DNA of 64,000 nt from an uncultured Clostridia bacterium (GTDB lineage Bacteria > Bacillota > Clostridia > Christensenellales > Borkfalkiaceae), in the NCBI GenBank assembly GCA_947629485.1, contig CANRDX010000001.1, positions 70,663-134,662 on the forward strand, given 5' to 3'. Position 1 is the first letter of the stretch, and every line of letters begins with the position of its first letter. The notes under the pieces were generated by a model. The model was not told the origin of the DNA. It saw nothing but the letters and a program-made list of their open reading frames with translations, and searched no databases. A program made the translations under genes and the position numbers. Positions 26,078 to 32,723 of this stretch are shown piece after piece.

Positions 26078-26971
26078 TTGGACAAAAGCGAGATCGCAGT
26101 CCAATACGGATCTTACGATAACGCTTTGTCTGATGAAATACAATGGGACATTCTCTATTGTTTGTTTTATTTTGAGTTCGCCTTGCTTGGTTATTTTTAT
26201 TCCAAAAGCGCTATGAAAAAGAGGGGATCCCGCAAGAAGCCGAATAAAAATGCGGAAGGGGCGAAAAAGACGGCTGTTTCACAAAGTCGAATAAAACAAT
26301 GGTGGCATGAATGGGTAGAACAATATTCCGTAGAATCAAAGCGAAATAATGATTTATCACATACCTTAACTCATATCCTCTGCATTTTTATTCCCATTGC
26401 AGTATTTGTTGTCATGATTTTTGCATGCCTGATCGCACTCATGGCGGGAACGTACGGAACTATTTCCGACGGTGTAAGATCGACTTCTTTTCATCTCGGT
26501 TATATGCTTCTTTCCCATCTCTTCCTTATTATTTCAAGCGGGTTTCTCATTCAAAACCGCGTTCTCATCAAGCGGGAATGGAAAACAAACCCGCCTCCGT
26601 TTTTGCTTGAAGAACAACAACAAGCGGCAGAGAAACGGCAGAAAGCGGAAGAGGAGGCCCAAAAGCAAAAACAAGAACGGGACACCGCAACTTGCAAAGT
26701 GCTCCTTGAGGAGTGCGGCATGCAGTTTTTCATCGAATACTATCCGCAGATCAAACGGCTTCCCATCCCAGATATCAACGTATCCGACCACTACTTCCCC
26801 GAGCGGCAAGTGCGCCTTTCCGCCGCGAAAAAAATTGTCGATGCGGGGCTGACAGAATGCGCATTGCACTATATCATCGAGACCTTCGGCGACGTTTTGT
26901 CGGGCGAAGTCATCGAGCGGGCAAAATCCTTATTGGAAGAAATAGAAAATAAAAAAGGAGAAACAAAATGA
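26078..26971 (+). CDS. Unrecognised multi-pass membrane protein (probable C-terminal part of the gene beginning at 25866)
   Basis: 297 residues from a TTG with no convincing ribosome site. It has three hydrophobic helices (about 24-42, 95-122, 138-160), a basic loop between the first two, and a long charged coiled-coil-like segment rich in Q, E and K (about 172-203). A C-terminal helical region follows, with E-C-G-M-Q-F-F-I-E-Y-Y and A-K-K-I-V-D-A-G. With the helix from 25866 it would be a four-helix membrane protein with a cytoplasmic tail. GC content and codon choice are lower than in neighbours, suggesting acquired DNA. It overlaps the next gene by 4 nt, so the two work as a unit. Function unknown. 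Confidence 0.6.
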   Translation: MDKSEIAVQYGSYDNALSDEIQWDILYCLFYFEFALLGYFYSKSAMKKRGSRKKPNKNAEGAKKTAVSQSRIKQWWHEWVEQYSVESKRNNDLSHTLTHILCIFIPIAVFVVMIFACLIALMAGTYGTISDGVRSTSFHLGYMLLSHLFLIISSGFLIQNRVLIKREWKTNPPPFLLEEQQQAAEKRQKAEEEAQKQKQERDTATCKVLLEECGMQFFIEYYPQIKRLPIPDINVSDHYFPERQVRLSAAKKIVDAGLTECALHYIIETFGDVLSGEVIERAKSLLEEIENKKGETK

Positions 26972-27354
26972 AAACACTCAAAGCGGGCGAAACCATTTAC
27001 GCCAAAACAAACGCGGAACTCTTGAATACCCTGCTCGGCACCGATTATAAGCGTTATATGAAGGCTTATCGTTTTTTAAGAACGGGCGAAATGCTCTGGA
27101 TGCCGAGATTAGACGGCAAAGTCCGCTCGGGTTGGAGAAATATAATGCAAAATGGGCACATTATCGAAGAATATGTGGGCGGCCAACCGTACCCGCGCGA
27201 AATTGATATGGGGCTTGTGGCGCGAAGGAGAATCGTGTTTGAAAAGTGCGATTGGGGAAAATATTTCGTCTTCCGCGGCGTTTTTGAACTCGAACAGGGT
27301 TCTACGCTTCTGCGCCGCGTCTTGGAATTGGTTTCCGATGAAATCACTTTATAA
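26968..27354 (+). CDS. Hypothetical soluble protein of 128 residues
   Basis: Starts inside the stop of the membrane-protein gene (ATGA overlap) behind AAAGGAG. The product is soluble and basic in the middle. Readable parts are an N-terminal helix with L-N-T-L-L-G-T-D-Y, W-M-P-R-L-D-G-K, G-W-R-N, and a C-terminal K-Y-F-V-F-R-G-V-F-E-L strand. That strand vaguely recalls PUA/SRA-like modules, but this is too weak to name a family. AT-richer than the core genes. It ends at a strong terminator. Likely accessory, linked to the membrane protein before it. Confidence 0.65.
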   Translation: MKTLKAGETIYAKTNAELLNTLLGTDYKRYMKAYRFLRTGEMLWMPRLDGKVRSGWRNIMQNGHIIEEYVGGQPYPREIDMGLVARRRIVFEKCDWGKYFVFRGVFELEQGSTLLRRVLELVSDEITL

Positions 27355-27373
27355 TGCCGTTGAAAAAATTCTT

Positions 27374-27409
27374 GCCCGTCAAGGTAAAATGCTTGACGGG
27401 CGTTTTTTT
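27374..27409 (+). terminator. Strong terminator that contains the next promoter's -35
   Basis: GCCCGTCAAG at 27374-27383 pairs perfectly with CTTGACGGGC at 27392-27401 around an 8-base loop, followed by T7 (27403-27409). The 3' arm includes TTGACG (27393-27398), the -35 of the ylxM-ffh promoter. Confidence 0.9.
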
Positions 27410-27421
27410 CTTTGATATAAT
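27393..27421 (+). promoter_or_regulatory. Promoter of ylxM-ffh nested in a terminator
   Basis: TTGACG (27393-27398), 17-base spacer, TATAAT (27416-27421) with extended -10 TG at 27413-27414. The leader to the ATG at 27443 is about 15 nt with AAGGG as ribosome site. Confidence 0.85.
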
Positions 27422-27442
27422 GGCGATAACAAGGGACGTAAG

Positions 27443-27817
27443 ATGAAGAACTTGAACGACGTACAACTGTTCGATCGCTACGGCGCGCTCCTCACCGAGA
27501 CCCAGCGCGAGATCTGCGAAAAATATTATCTTTACGACCTGTCCCTTTCGGAGATCGCAGAGGAGAAGGGCATTTCCAAGCAAGCCGTTTCCGACGCGCT
27601 CAAAACGAGCCGCGCGCTCATGGGCAGTTTCGAGGCGAAACTGCACTTCAACGCGGAGACGCAGAGGTATTCTCTCGCCGTCTCGGATATGATGACGCGC
27701 GTTACGCGCGCCCTCGGAGAATTTGCGGACGCGCACCCTGAATTTTCCGAAGAGATACGTCCGATTGCAGACATGGTATGCGTTGGTGAGGTCGTAGACC
27801 TCGATAAGGAGGATTAA
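27443..27817 (+). CDS. ylxM: YlxM/p13-like SRP-associated helix-turn-helix protein
   Basis: A 124-residue protein of the UPF0122 family, a sigma-70 region 4-like helix-turn-helix protein nearly always encoded next to ffh and reported to modulate SRP. Typical text: L-L-T-E-T-Q-R-E-I-C-E-K-Y-Y, then D-L-S-L-S-E-I-A-E-E-K-G-I-S-K-Q-A-V-S-D at about 32-50. The C-terminal half is less conserved. The stop codon abuts the ffh start, and AAGGAGG for ffh lies inside its last codons. Confidence 0.92.
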   Translation: MKNLNDVQLFDRYGALLTETQREICEKYYLYDLSLSEIAEEKGISKQAVSDALKTSRALMGSFEAKLHFNAETQRYSLAVSDMMTRVTRALGEFADAHPEFSEEIRPIADMVCVGEVVDLDKED

Positions 27818-29131
27818 ATGGCTCTATTTGAATCGCTCTCGGAGCGTTTGAATCATATCTTTTCCAAACTTACCAAGCGCGGAAAGCTCACCGAGCTTGA
27901 AATACGGCAGGCGATGCGCGAAGTCCGCATTGCGCTGTTGGAGGCGGACGTCAATTTGAAGGTCGCCAAAGAATTCATCGCCGACGTCTCCGAAAAAGCG
28001 GTGGGGCAGAAGGTTTTGGAGTCGCTCAATCCCGCGCAGCAGGTCATCAAGATCGTCAACGAAGAGCTGATCGCGCTGATGGGCCCCTCCAACGCCAAAC
28101 TCGAAGTGGCATCCAAACTGCCGACCGTCATCATGATGTGCGGGCTTCAAGGCGCGGGCAAGACGACGATGTGCGCCAAGCTCGCCGTTCAACTCAAAAA
28201 ACAGGGCAAGAATCCCCTGCTTGCCGCGTGCGATATCTACCGCCCCGCGGCGATCGACCAGCTCAAAGTCGTGGGCGGGAAGGCGGGCGCCGAGGTGTTT
28301 GAAAAGGGCACGCAGGATCCCGTAAAGACGGCGAAACAGGCGGTCGAATACGCGCGGAAGATGGGTTTCGATACCGTGATCATCGATACGGCGGGCCGCC
28401 TTCATATCGACGAAAAGCTCATGCTCGAACTGGAAAATATCAAGCGGGAAGTGGAGGTCACCGAGATCCTTCTCACCGTAGACGCCATGACGGGGCAGGA
28501 CGCCGTCAATGTCGCCGAGACCTTCAACAGCCGCCTCGAACTGACGGGCGTGATCCTCACCAAGCTCGACGGCGATACCCGCGGCGGCGCCTGCCTTTCC
28601 ATTAAGGCGGTCACGGGCAAGCCCATCAAATTCATCGGCGTGGGGGAGAAGATCACCGATCTCGAACCCTTCTATCCCGACCGTATGGCGAGCCGTATCT
28701 TGGGCATGGGTGACGTGTTATCGCTCATCGAGAGAGCGCAGGAGGCCGTTTCGGAACAGCAGGCGAAGGAACTCGAAAAGAAGATGCGCGAGAATTCCTT
28801 CACCCTCACCGACTATCTCACGCAGTTCGAGGCGCTCAAAAAGATGGGCGGCGCGGGCGCGCTCATGAGCATGCTCCCCGGCGCGGGCAAGTATAAGCTG
28901 AAAGAGGGTGATTTCGACGAAAAGCGCGTCGAGCGGATAAGGGCGATCATTCTTTCCATGACGCCGAGAGAACGCGACAACCCGCAGATCATCGGCTCCT
29001 CGCGCAAGCGCAGGATCGCTCTCGGCTCCGGCACCACGGTGCAGGATATCAACCAACTTTTGAAGCAGTTCGAGCAGACGAAACAGCTCATGAAGCAGAT
29101 GAAGGGCGGGAAGAAGAGGCTGCCGTTTTAG
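27818..29131 (+). CDS. ffh: Signal recognition particle GTPase Ffh
   Basis: A 437-residue SRP54 homologue that binds SRP RNA and signal sequences and delivers nascent membrane proteins to FtsY. NG domain: G-L-Q-G-A-G-K-T-T at about 108-116, D-T-A-G-R-L-H-I-D near 190, T-K-L-D-G-D-T-R-G-G near 248. The M domain contains the methionine-rich finger (M-G-G-A-G-A-L-M-S-M-L-P-G). The RNA-binding helix S-G-T-T-V-Q-D-I-N-Q-L-L-K-Q-F is also there. Length is normal. No SRP RNA gene was found in this window. Confidence 0.97.
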   Translation: MALFESLSERLNHIFSKLTKRGKLTELEIRQAMREVRIALLEADVNLKVAKEFIADVSEKAVGQKVLESLNPAQQVIKIVNEELIALMGPSNAKLEVASKLPTVIMMCGLQGAGKTTMCAKLAVQLKKQGKNPLLAACDIYRPAAIDQLKVVGGKAGAEVFEKGTQDPVKTAKQAVEYARKMGFDTVIIDTAGRLHIDEKLMLELENIKREVEVTEILLTVDAMTGQDAVNVAETFNSRLELTGVILTKLDGDTRGGACLSIKAVTGKPIKFIGVGEKITDLEPFYPDRMASRILGMGDVLSLIERAQEAVSEQQAKELEKKMRENSFTLTDYLTQFEALKKMGGAGALMSMLPGAGKYKLKEGDFDEKRVERIRAIILSMTPRERDNPQIIGSSRKRRIALGSGTTVQDINQLLKQFEQTKQLMKQMKGGKKRLPF

Positions 29132-29138
29132 GGAGGTT

Positions 29139-29383
29139 GTTCACAAATTTTGTTTTGCGTAAACGTGTCATCCTGAGCGGAGGCGAAGCCGAAGTCGAAG
29201 GATCCCCTAATACGAAGTCCAAACTTCGCAAAACAAAATTTCGTGAGGGGTTAGCCCTTCACATCTCTCAACCTTATTGCCCGCTGGACTTGGTTGTTCT
29301 CAAAGACAATAAGGCAACAGGGCTTGCCAACTTGGGGCGCGCACGGCGGAAGTGAATTCCGCCTAACGCAAGAATTTGGAAAA
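29139..29383 (+). repeat. Structured intergenic repeat, copy D
   Basis: It starts 7 bases after the ffh stop with TTCACAAATTTTGTTTTGCG. The inner complement is at 29226-29243. Distal hairpins are GGCAA/TTGCC (29313-29328) and GGCGGAA/TTCCGCC (29345-29363), and it ends AGAATTTGGAA. Confidence 0.88.
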
Positions 29384-29387
29384 TGGG

Positions 29388-29498
29388 TTCACAAATTTTG
29401 TTTTGCGAGTGGGTTCCCGTGTCATTCCGAGGCGCGCAGTGCCGAGAGAATCCCCTCAAACGAAGTCCAAACATTGCAAAACAAAATTTCGTGAGGGG
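29388..29498 (+). repeat. Intergenic repeat, copy E (5' half only)
   Basis: It begins TTCACAAATTTTGTTTTGCG and ends with the inner complement GCAAAACAAAATTTCGTGAG at 29476-29495. The distal hairpin half is absent, so this copy is the palindromic 5' module alone. Confidence 0.82.
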
Positions 29499-29577
29499 AT
29501 CGGAGCAAGAAGACCTGCCCCTGTTTACGGGGCGGGGGTCGAACGAAGTGAGACAGGTGGGGGCTATTCTTCGATCC

Positions 29578-29659
29578 GTCATGTTGAGCGGAGGCGAAGC
29601 CGCAGTCGAAACATCACCGCACTATAACAAGGTGATACTTCGACTTCGCTCAGTATGAC
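29578..29659. repeat. Imperfect palindrome of the GTCAT-TGAGCG class
   Basis: GTCATGTTGAGCGGAGGCG at 29579 onward is the imperfect reverse complement of the arm ending CTTCGCTCAGTATGAC at 29644-29659. Both arms carry the GTCGAA and CATCACC-type core. It is related to the segment inside copies C, D and F. Between 29500 and 29790 no gene is visible. Confidence 0.7.
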
Positions 29660-29790
29660 AAAATAAATAAAAATGTCTCCACTACGGTACATCGCCTTCG
29701 GCTCGTGCCGCCCTTCGGTGACATAGAACGTGCGGGCGGAGCTTTTCAACATCAACAAAAAAATCGTAACAATATACGGAGGTAACAATT

Positions 29791-30084
29791 ATGGTCAAAA
29801 TGAGATTGGTGAGAATGGGCGACAAGAAGTCCCCCGTCTACCGTATCGTGGTCGTGGACGCGCGCAAGGCGGCGACGGGCGAGTACATCGATAAGATCGG
29901 CTTTTACGATCCCAAGTCCGAACCCGTGACGCTCACCGTGGACGTCGAGAAGGCGAAGGATTGGCTCGGCAAAGGCGTGCAGCCCACCGAAACCGTGAAG
30001 AGCCTGCTCGTCCGTGCGGGTGCGCTCGAAAAGAGCGAAAAGCTCTCTCCCGCCAAGACGAAGGGCAAGAAAAAGAAGAAGTAA
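29791..30084 (+). CDS. rpsP: Ribosomal protein bS16
   Basis: 97 residues, a 30S subunit protein needed for assembly. The N-terminus V-K-M-R-L-V-R-M-G-D-K-K-S-P-V-Y-R-I-V-V-V-D and the later I-D-K-I-G-F-Y-D-P are diagnostic; the tail is Lys-rich. The ribosome site ACGGAGGT is strong. It lies between ffh and khpA as in many Firmicutes, but repeats fill both gaps. The rimM-trmD-rplS genes that normally follow khpA are not in the window. Confidence 0.97.
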   Translation: MVKMRLVRMGDKKSPVYRIVVVDARKAATGEYIDKIGFYDPKSEPVTLTVDVEKAKDWLGKGVQPTETVKSLLVRAGALEKSEKLSPAKTKGKKKKK

Positions 30085-30093
30085 GCGGAGGAG

Positions 30094-30334
30094 TTCACAA
30101 ATTTTGTTTTGCGTAAACGTGTCATCCTGAGCGGAGGCGAAGCCGAAGTCGAAGGATCCCCCGATACGAAGTCCGAACACTGCAAAACAAAATTTCGTGA
30201 GGGGTTAGCCTACTACATCTCTCAACCGTGTCGCCCGCTGGACTTATCTGTTCTCAAAGACAATAAGCGTGCGGTGGCGTAGCAAATTGAGGCGTGCAGC
30301 GCAGGGAGACCCTGCTCGCACCGTAATTTGGGAA
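30094..30334 (+). repeat. Structured intergenic repeat, copy F
   Basis: It starts 9 bases after the rpsP stop with TTCACAAATTTTGTTTTGCG, and the inner complement is at 30182-30199. The distal hairpin is GCAGGG-AGA-CCCTGC (30301-30315), and it ends TAATTTGGGAA. Confidence 0.88.
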
Positions 30335-30339
30335 GTTGG

Positions 30340-30585
30340 TTCGCAAATTTTGTTTTGCGAGCGGGCGTACGGCGTCATTCCGACCCCACGCAGTGGGGGA
30401 GTGAATCCCCTCAAACGTAGTCCGAACTTTGCAAAACAAAATTTCGTGAGGGGTTAGCCTACTACATCTCTCAACCCCGTCGCCCGCTGGACTTTTCTGT
30501 TCTCAAAGACAGTAAGGCAACAGGGCTTGCCAACTTGGGGCGCGCACGTCGGAAGTGAATTCCGCCTAACGCAAAAATTTGGGAA
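30340..30585 (+). repeat. Structured intergenic repeat, copy G
   Basis: It starts TTCGCAAATTTTGTTTTGCG directly behind copy F. The inner complement is at about 30430-30449. The distal hairpins include CGGAA/TTCCG (30550-30564), and it ends AAAAATTTGGGAA. Bases 30586-30700 up to khpA hold a short duplicate of the GAGGGGTTAGCC motif and no gene. Confidence 0.88.
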
Positions 30586-30715
30586 GTGGGTGAGGGGTTA
30601 GCCTTCAATTTTTCAAAAGCCCCGACGCGCCTTTGGCAGAGCTTTTTTCGGAGGGCTTTTGCCGCGGGCATATTCCTCTTACCGCAAACACACCTTAAAG
30701 AAAGGAGGAGAAAAC

Positions 30716-30955
30716 ATGTTAGAACTCATCAAGTACATCGTGGAACAGTTCGCCGAGGACAAAGAACATATCGGATATGAAGTGGAAGAGACGGAGGAAA
30801 GCATCAACGTCACCGTTCTTCTCGCCGATTCGGATATGGGAAAGGTCATCGGGAAGCAGGGCAAGATCGCAAAGGCGCTTCGCACTTTGGTGCACGCCGC
30901 GACCCCTCGCGATTCCAAGAAGTACAACATCGAGATCAAAGAACGCGAAGCGTAA
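30716..30955 (+). CDS. khpA: KH-domain RNA-binding protein KhpA
   Basis: A 79-residue single KH-domain protein (YlqC family), partner of KhpB/Jag in RNA binding linked to cell elongation and division. The GxxG loop reads I-G-K-Q-G-K at about 42-47, preceded by D-S-D-M-G-K-V. The ATG at 30716 is preferred because AGGAGG lies at 30704-30709; the frame is open further upstream without a ribosome site. It normally sits between rpsP and rimM; here it is the last gene of the block. Confidence 0.94.
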   Translation: MLELIKYIVEQFAEDKEHIGYEVEETEESINVTVLLADSDMGKVIGKQGKIAKALRTLVHAATPRDSKKYNIEIKEREA

Positions 30956-30961
30956 AAAAGA

Positions 30962-30989
30962 GCGCGGCGGGGCATATGTCCCGCCGCGC
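30962..30989. terminator. GC-rich hairpin after khpA
   Basis: GCGCGGCGGG (30962-30971) pairs with CCCGCCGCGC (30980-30989). An A6 tract precedes it, so it has a T-run only on the minus strand and may stop read-through from pgi. The following 100 bases contain several CATATG and CATATGTCCG motifs but no gene. Confidence 0.6.
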
Positions 30990-31166
30990 ATGCTATCCGC
31001 ATATGTCCGCATATGAAAGCGAGGGCTTTTAAGGCCGCAAATTCATATGCGCACAGATGTTTTCCGCCCCATATGTTTCGGACATGGGGGGGGGTATCGT
31101 CGTTTTTGACGGCTTTTTTGCGAATCGGCTCATTTCGCATTCATCATTTTTCCCGAGAACAGAATA

Positions 31167-31203
31167 CGCCCCCGCGATAAACGCGGGGGCGTTGCGGTTT
31201 TTT
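31167..31203 (+). terminator. Terminator between khpA and pgi
   Basis: CGCCCCCGCG (31167-31176) pairs with CGCGGGGGCG (31182-31191), followed on the plus strand by TTGCGGTTTTTT. It is placed between convergent genes. Confidence 0.75.
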
Positions 31204-31210
31204 CCGAAAA

Positions 31211-32638
31211 TTAAACGATATAGTCCTCATCGGGGGCGGCGCTGTCGAGATCGTTCCTTTGAAGCTCGTAGCCGGGCTTGCCGAGGAGGGCGAACGTCGC
31301 CTTCTTGCCCGCCTCTACGCCGGGCTGATCGTAGGTATTGATATTGAACATGGCGCCTGCGTACGCCGTCTGCAACTCAAAGAAGTAGAGGAGCTGTCCG
31401 AGCGTATATTCGTTGATCTCGGGCAGGCAGATGGTGTAGTTGAGCCTTCCCGCCTTCGTGAGCGCATACGCCGTCGCTCTGTTCTCCGCTTGGATCAGTT
31501 CTTCCATCGTGTGCCCGCCGAGGAATCCGACGTCGGGAATGTTCCGGTATCCGTGAGGAATGGGCGTCTTTTCCTTATAGGAGCCGACGGAGAGGAAGGT
31601 GACGACCTTATCGTACGGCCCTTCGGTGTAGAGCTGGACTTGCGAGTGCTGATCGGTGACGCCGAGCGCCTTCACGGGCGTCTGACCGACATGGCAGGGC
31701 TTTCCGTCGAGCGTGACGTTCTTGCCGAGCGATTCCGCCCAGAGCTGGGCGTACCAATCGGCGACGTATTTGAGATTGTCGGAATAGGGCATCATCACGC
31801 CGATGTTCTTGCCGTCCTGCATGGCGATGTATTGCAGCGTCGCCGAAAGAAGGGCGGGATTCTTCGTAAGATCGGAAGATTTGCAGAGTTTATCCATGAA
31901 CGCCGCGCCCTTCAACAGCATCTTGATGTCGATCCCCGCGACCGCCGCGGGAAGAAGCCCCACGGGGGAAAGTTCGGAGAATCTTCCGCCTACGCCGTCG
32001 GGGAGCACATAGCTCTTCACGCCGCCGAGCTGTTTGGAGATCTTGACGAGATTTCCCTTCTTGGCGTCCGTCGTAAAGACGACGTTCTCGCGGATATCCA
32101 CGCCCGCCTTCGTCAAGAGATCGGAGATAATGAGGTACTGCGCCATCGTCTCGCTCGTCGCGCCCGACTTGGAGATGACGTTGAAGCAGGTCTTTGTGAC
32201 GTCGATCACGTCTAAAAGTTCCTTCATGCGGACGGGATCCACATTGTCCTCAACATAGAACTTGGGGCCTTTGCGCTTGGAGCGGGGAAGGTCGTTATAG
32301 TGCAGATGACAGAGCGCGGAGAACGCCATCGAGGGGCCGAGCGCCGATCCGCCGATGCCGAGCACGACGAAATACTCAAAGCGTTTGCGGATGAGCTTCG
32401 CCGTAGTGAGGATATCCGCGACGATCTCGTTTTGATTGTAGGGGAGTTCCGTCCAACCCATGTATAGCTCGTCTTTGCCGCGGTTGGCGCTCACATAGCC
32501 GTGCGCTGCTTTGGCGATCTTCTTGTGCGCGGCGATCGTCTTTTCGGAGATCCCCTTCGCGCCGAGATATTTTTCCGTCATGTTGGTGTAATCTACGGTG
32601 AGACGCATCTGTTTCCGTTGCTGTTCTGTCAGTTTCAT
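31211..32638 (-). CDS. pgi: Glucose-6-phosphate isomerase
   Basis: 475 residues; interconverts glucose-6-phosphate and fructose-6-phosphate in glycolysis. SIS-domain landmarks are V-L-G-I-G-G-S-A-L-G-P-S near residue 100 and I-S-K-S-G-A-T-S-E-T near 165. The C-terminal part has Q-P-G-V-E-A-G-K-K. The start at 32638 is chosen because GGAGG (complement of 32645-32649) precedes it; the frame extends upstream without a ribosome site. Monocistronic, with its own promoter. Confidence 0.94.
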   Translation of the reverse strand: MKLTEQQRKQMRLTVDYTNMTEKYLGAKGISEKTIAAHKKIAKAAHGYVSANRGKDELYMGWTELPYNQNEIVADILTTAKLIRKRFEYFVVLGIGGSALGPSMAFSALCHLHYNDLPRSKRKGPKFYVEDNVDPVRMKELLDVIDVTKTCFNVISKSGATSETMAQYLIISDLLTKAGVDIRENVVFTTDAKKGNLVKISKQLGGVKSYVLPDGVGGRFSELSPVGLLPAAVAGIDIKMLLKGAAFMDKLCKSSDLTKNPALLSATLQYIAMQDGKNIGVMMPYSDNLKYVADWYAQLWAESLGKNVTLDGKPCHVGQTPVKALGVTDQHSQVQLYTEGPYDKVVTFLSVGSYKEKTPIPHGYRNIPDVGFLGGHTMEELIQAENRATAYALTKAGRLNYTICLPEINEYTLGQLLYFFELQTAYAGAMFNINTYDQPGVEAGKKATFALLGKPGYELQRNDLDSAAPDEDYIV

Positions 32639-32666
32639 ACATTTCCTCCAATTTGTTGCAGAAAAT

Positions 32667-32695
32667 ATTATACCATGCTTTTCCGTATAAGGCAA
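32667..32695 (-). promoter_or_regulatory. Promoter of pgi
   Basis: On the minus strand TTGCCT (complement of 32690-32695), 17-base spacer, and TATAAT (complement of 32667-32672) with extended -10 TG. Confidence 0.75.
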
Positions 32696-32723
32696 CTTTT
32701 TTGGAGCAGATTTCCGCGGCGAA

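Noticed and set aside
23857-30715. Repeats considered as a CRISPR array
   Set aside because: Units are about 245 bases with internal hairpins, spaced by genes, with no short regular repeat-spacer pattern and no cas genes.
30960-31090. Cluster of CATATG and CATATGTCCG motifs, and a G9 tract
   Set aside because: Considered as an operator array, but spacing is irregular and it lies after the gene rather than before one; probably repeat debris around the terminator.
31259-32215. Plus-strand frame of 318 codons opposite pgi
   Set aside because: Antisense shadow; the minus strand carries clear glucose-6-phosphate isomerase motifs.
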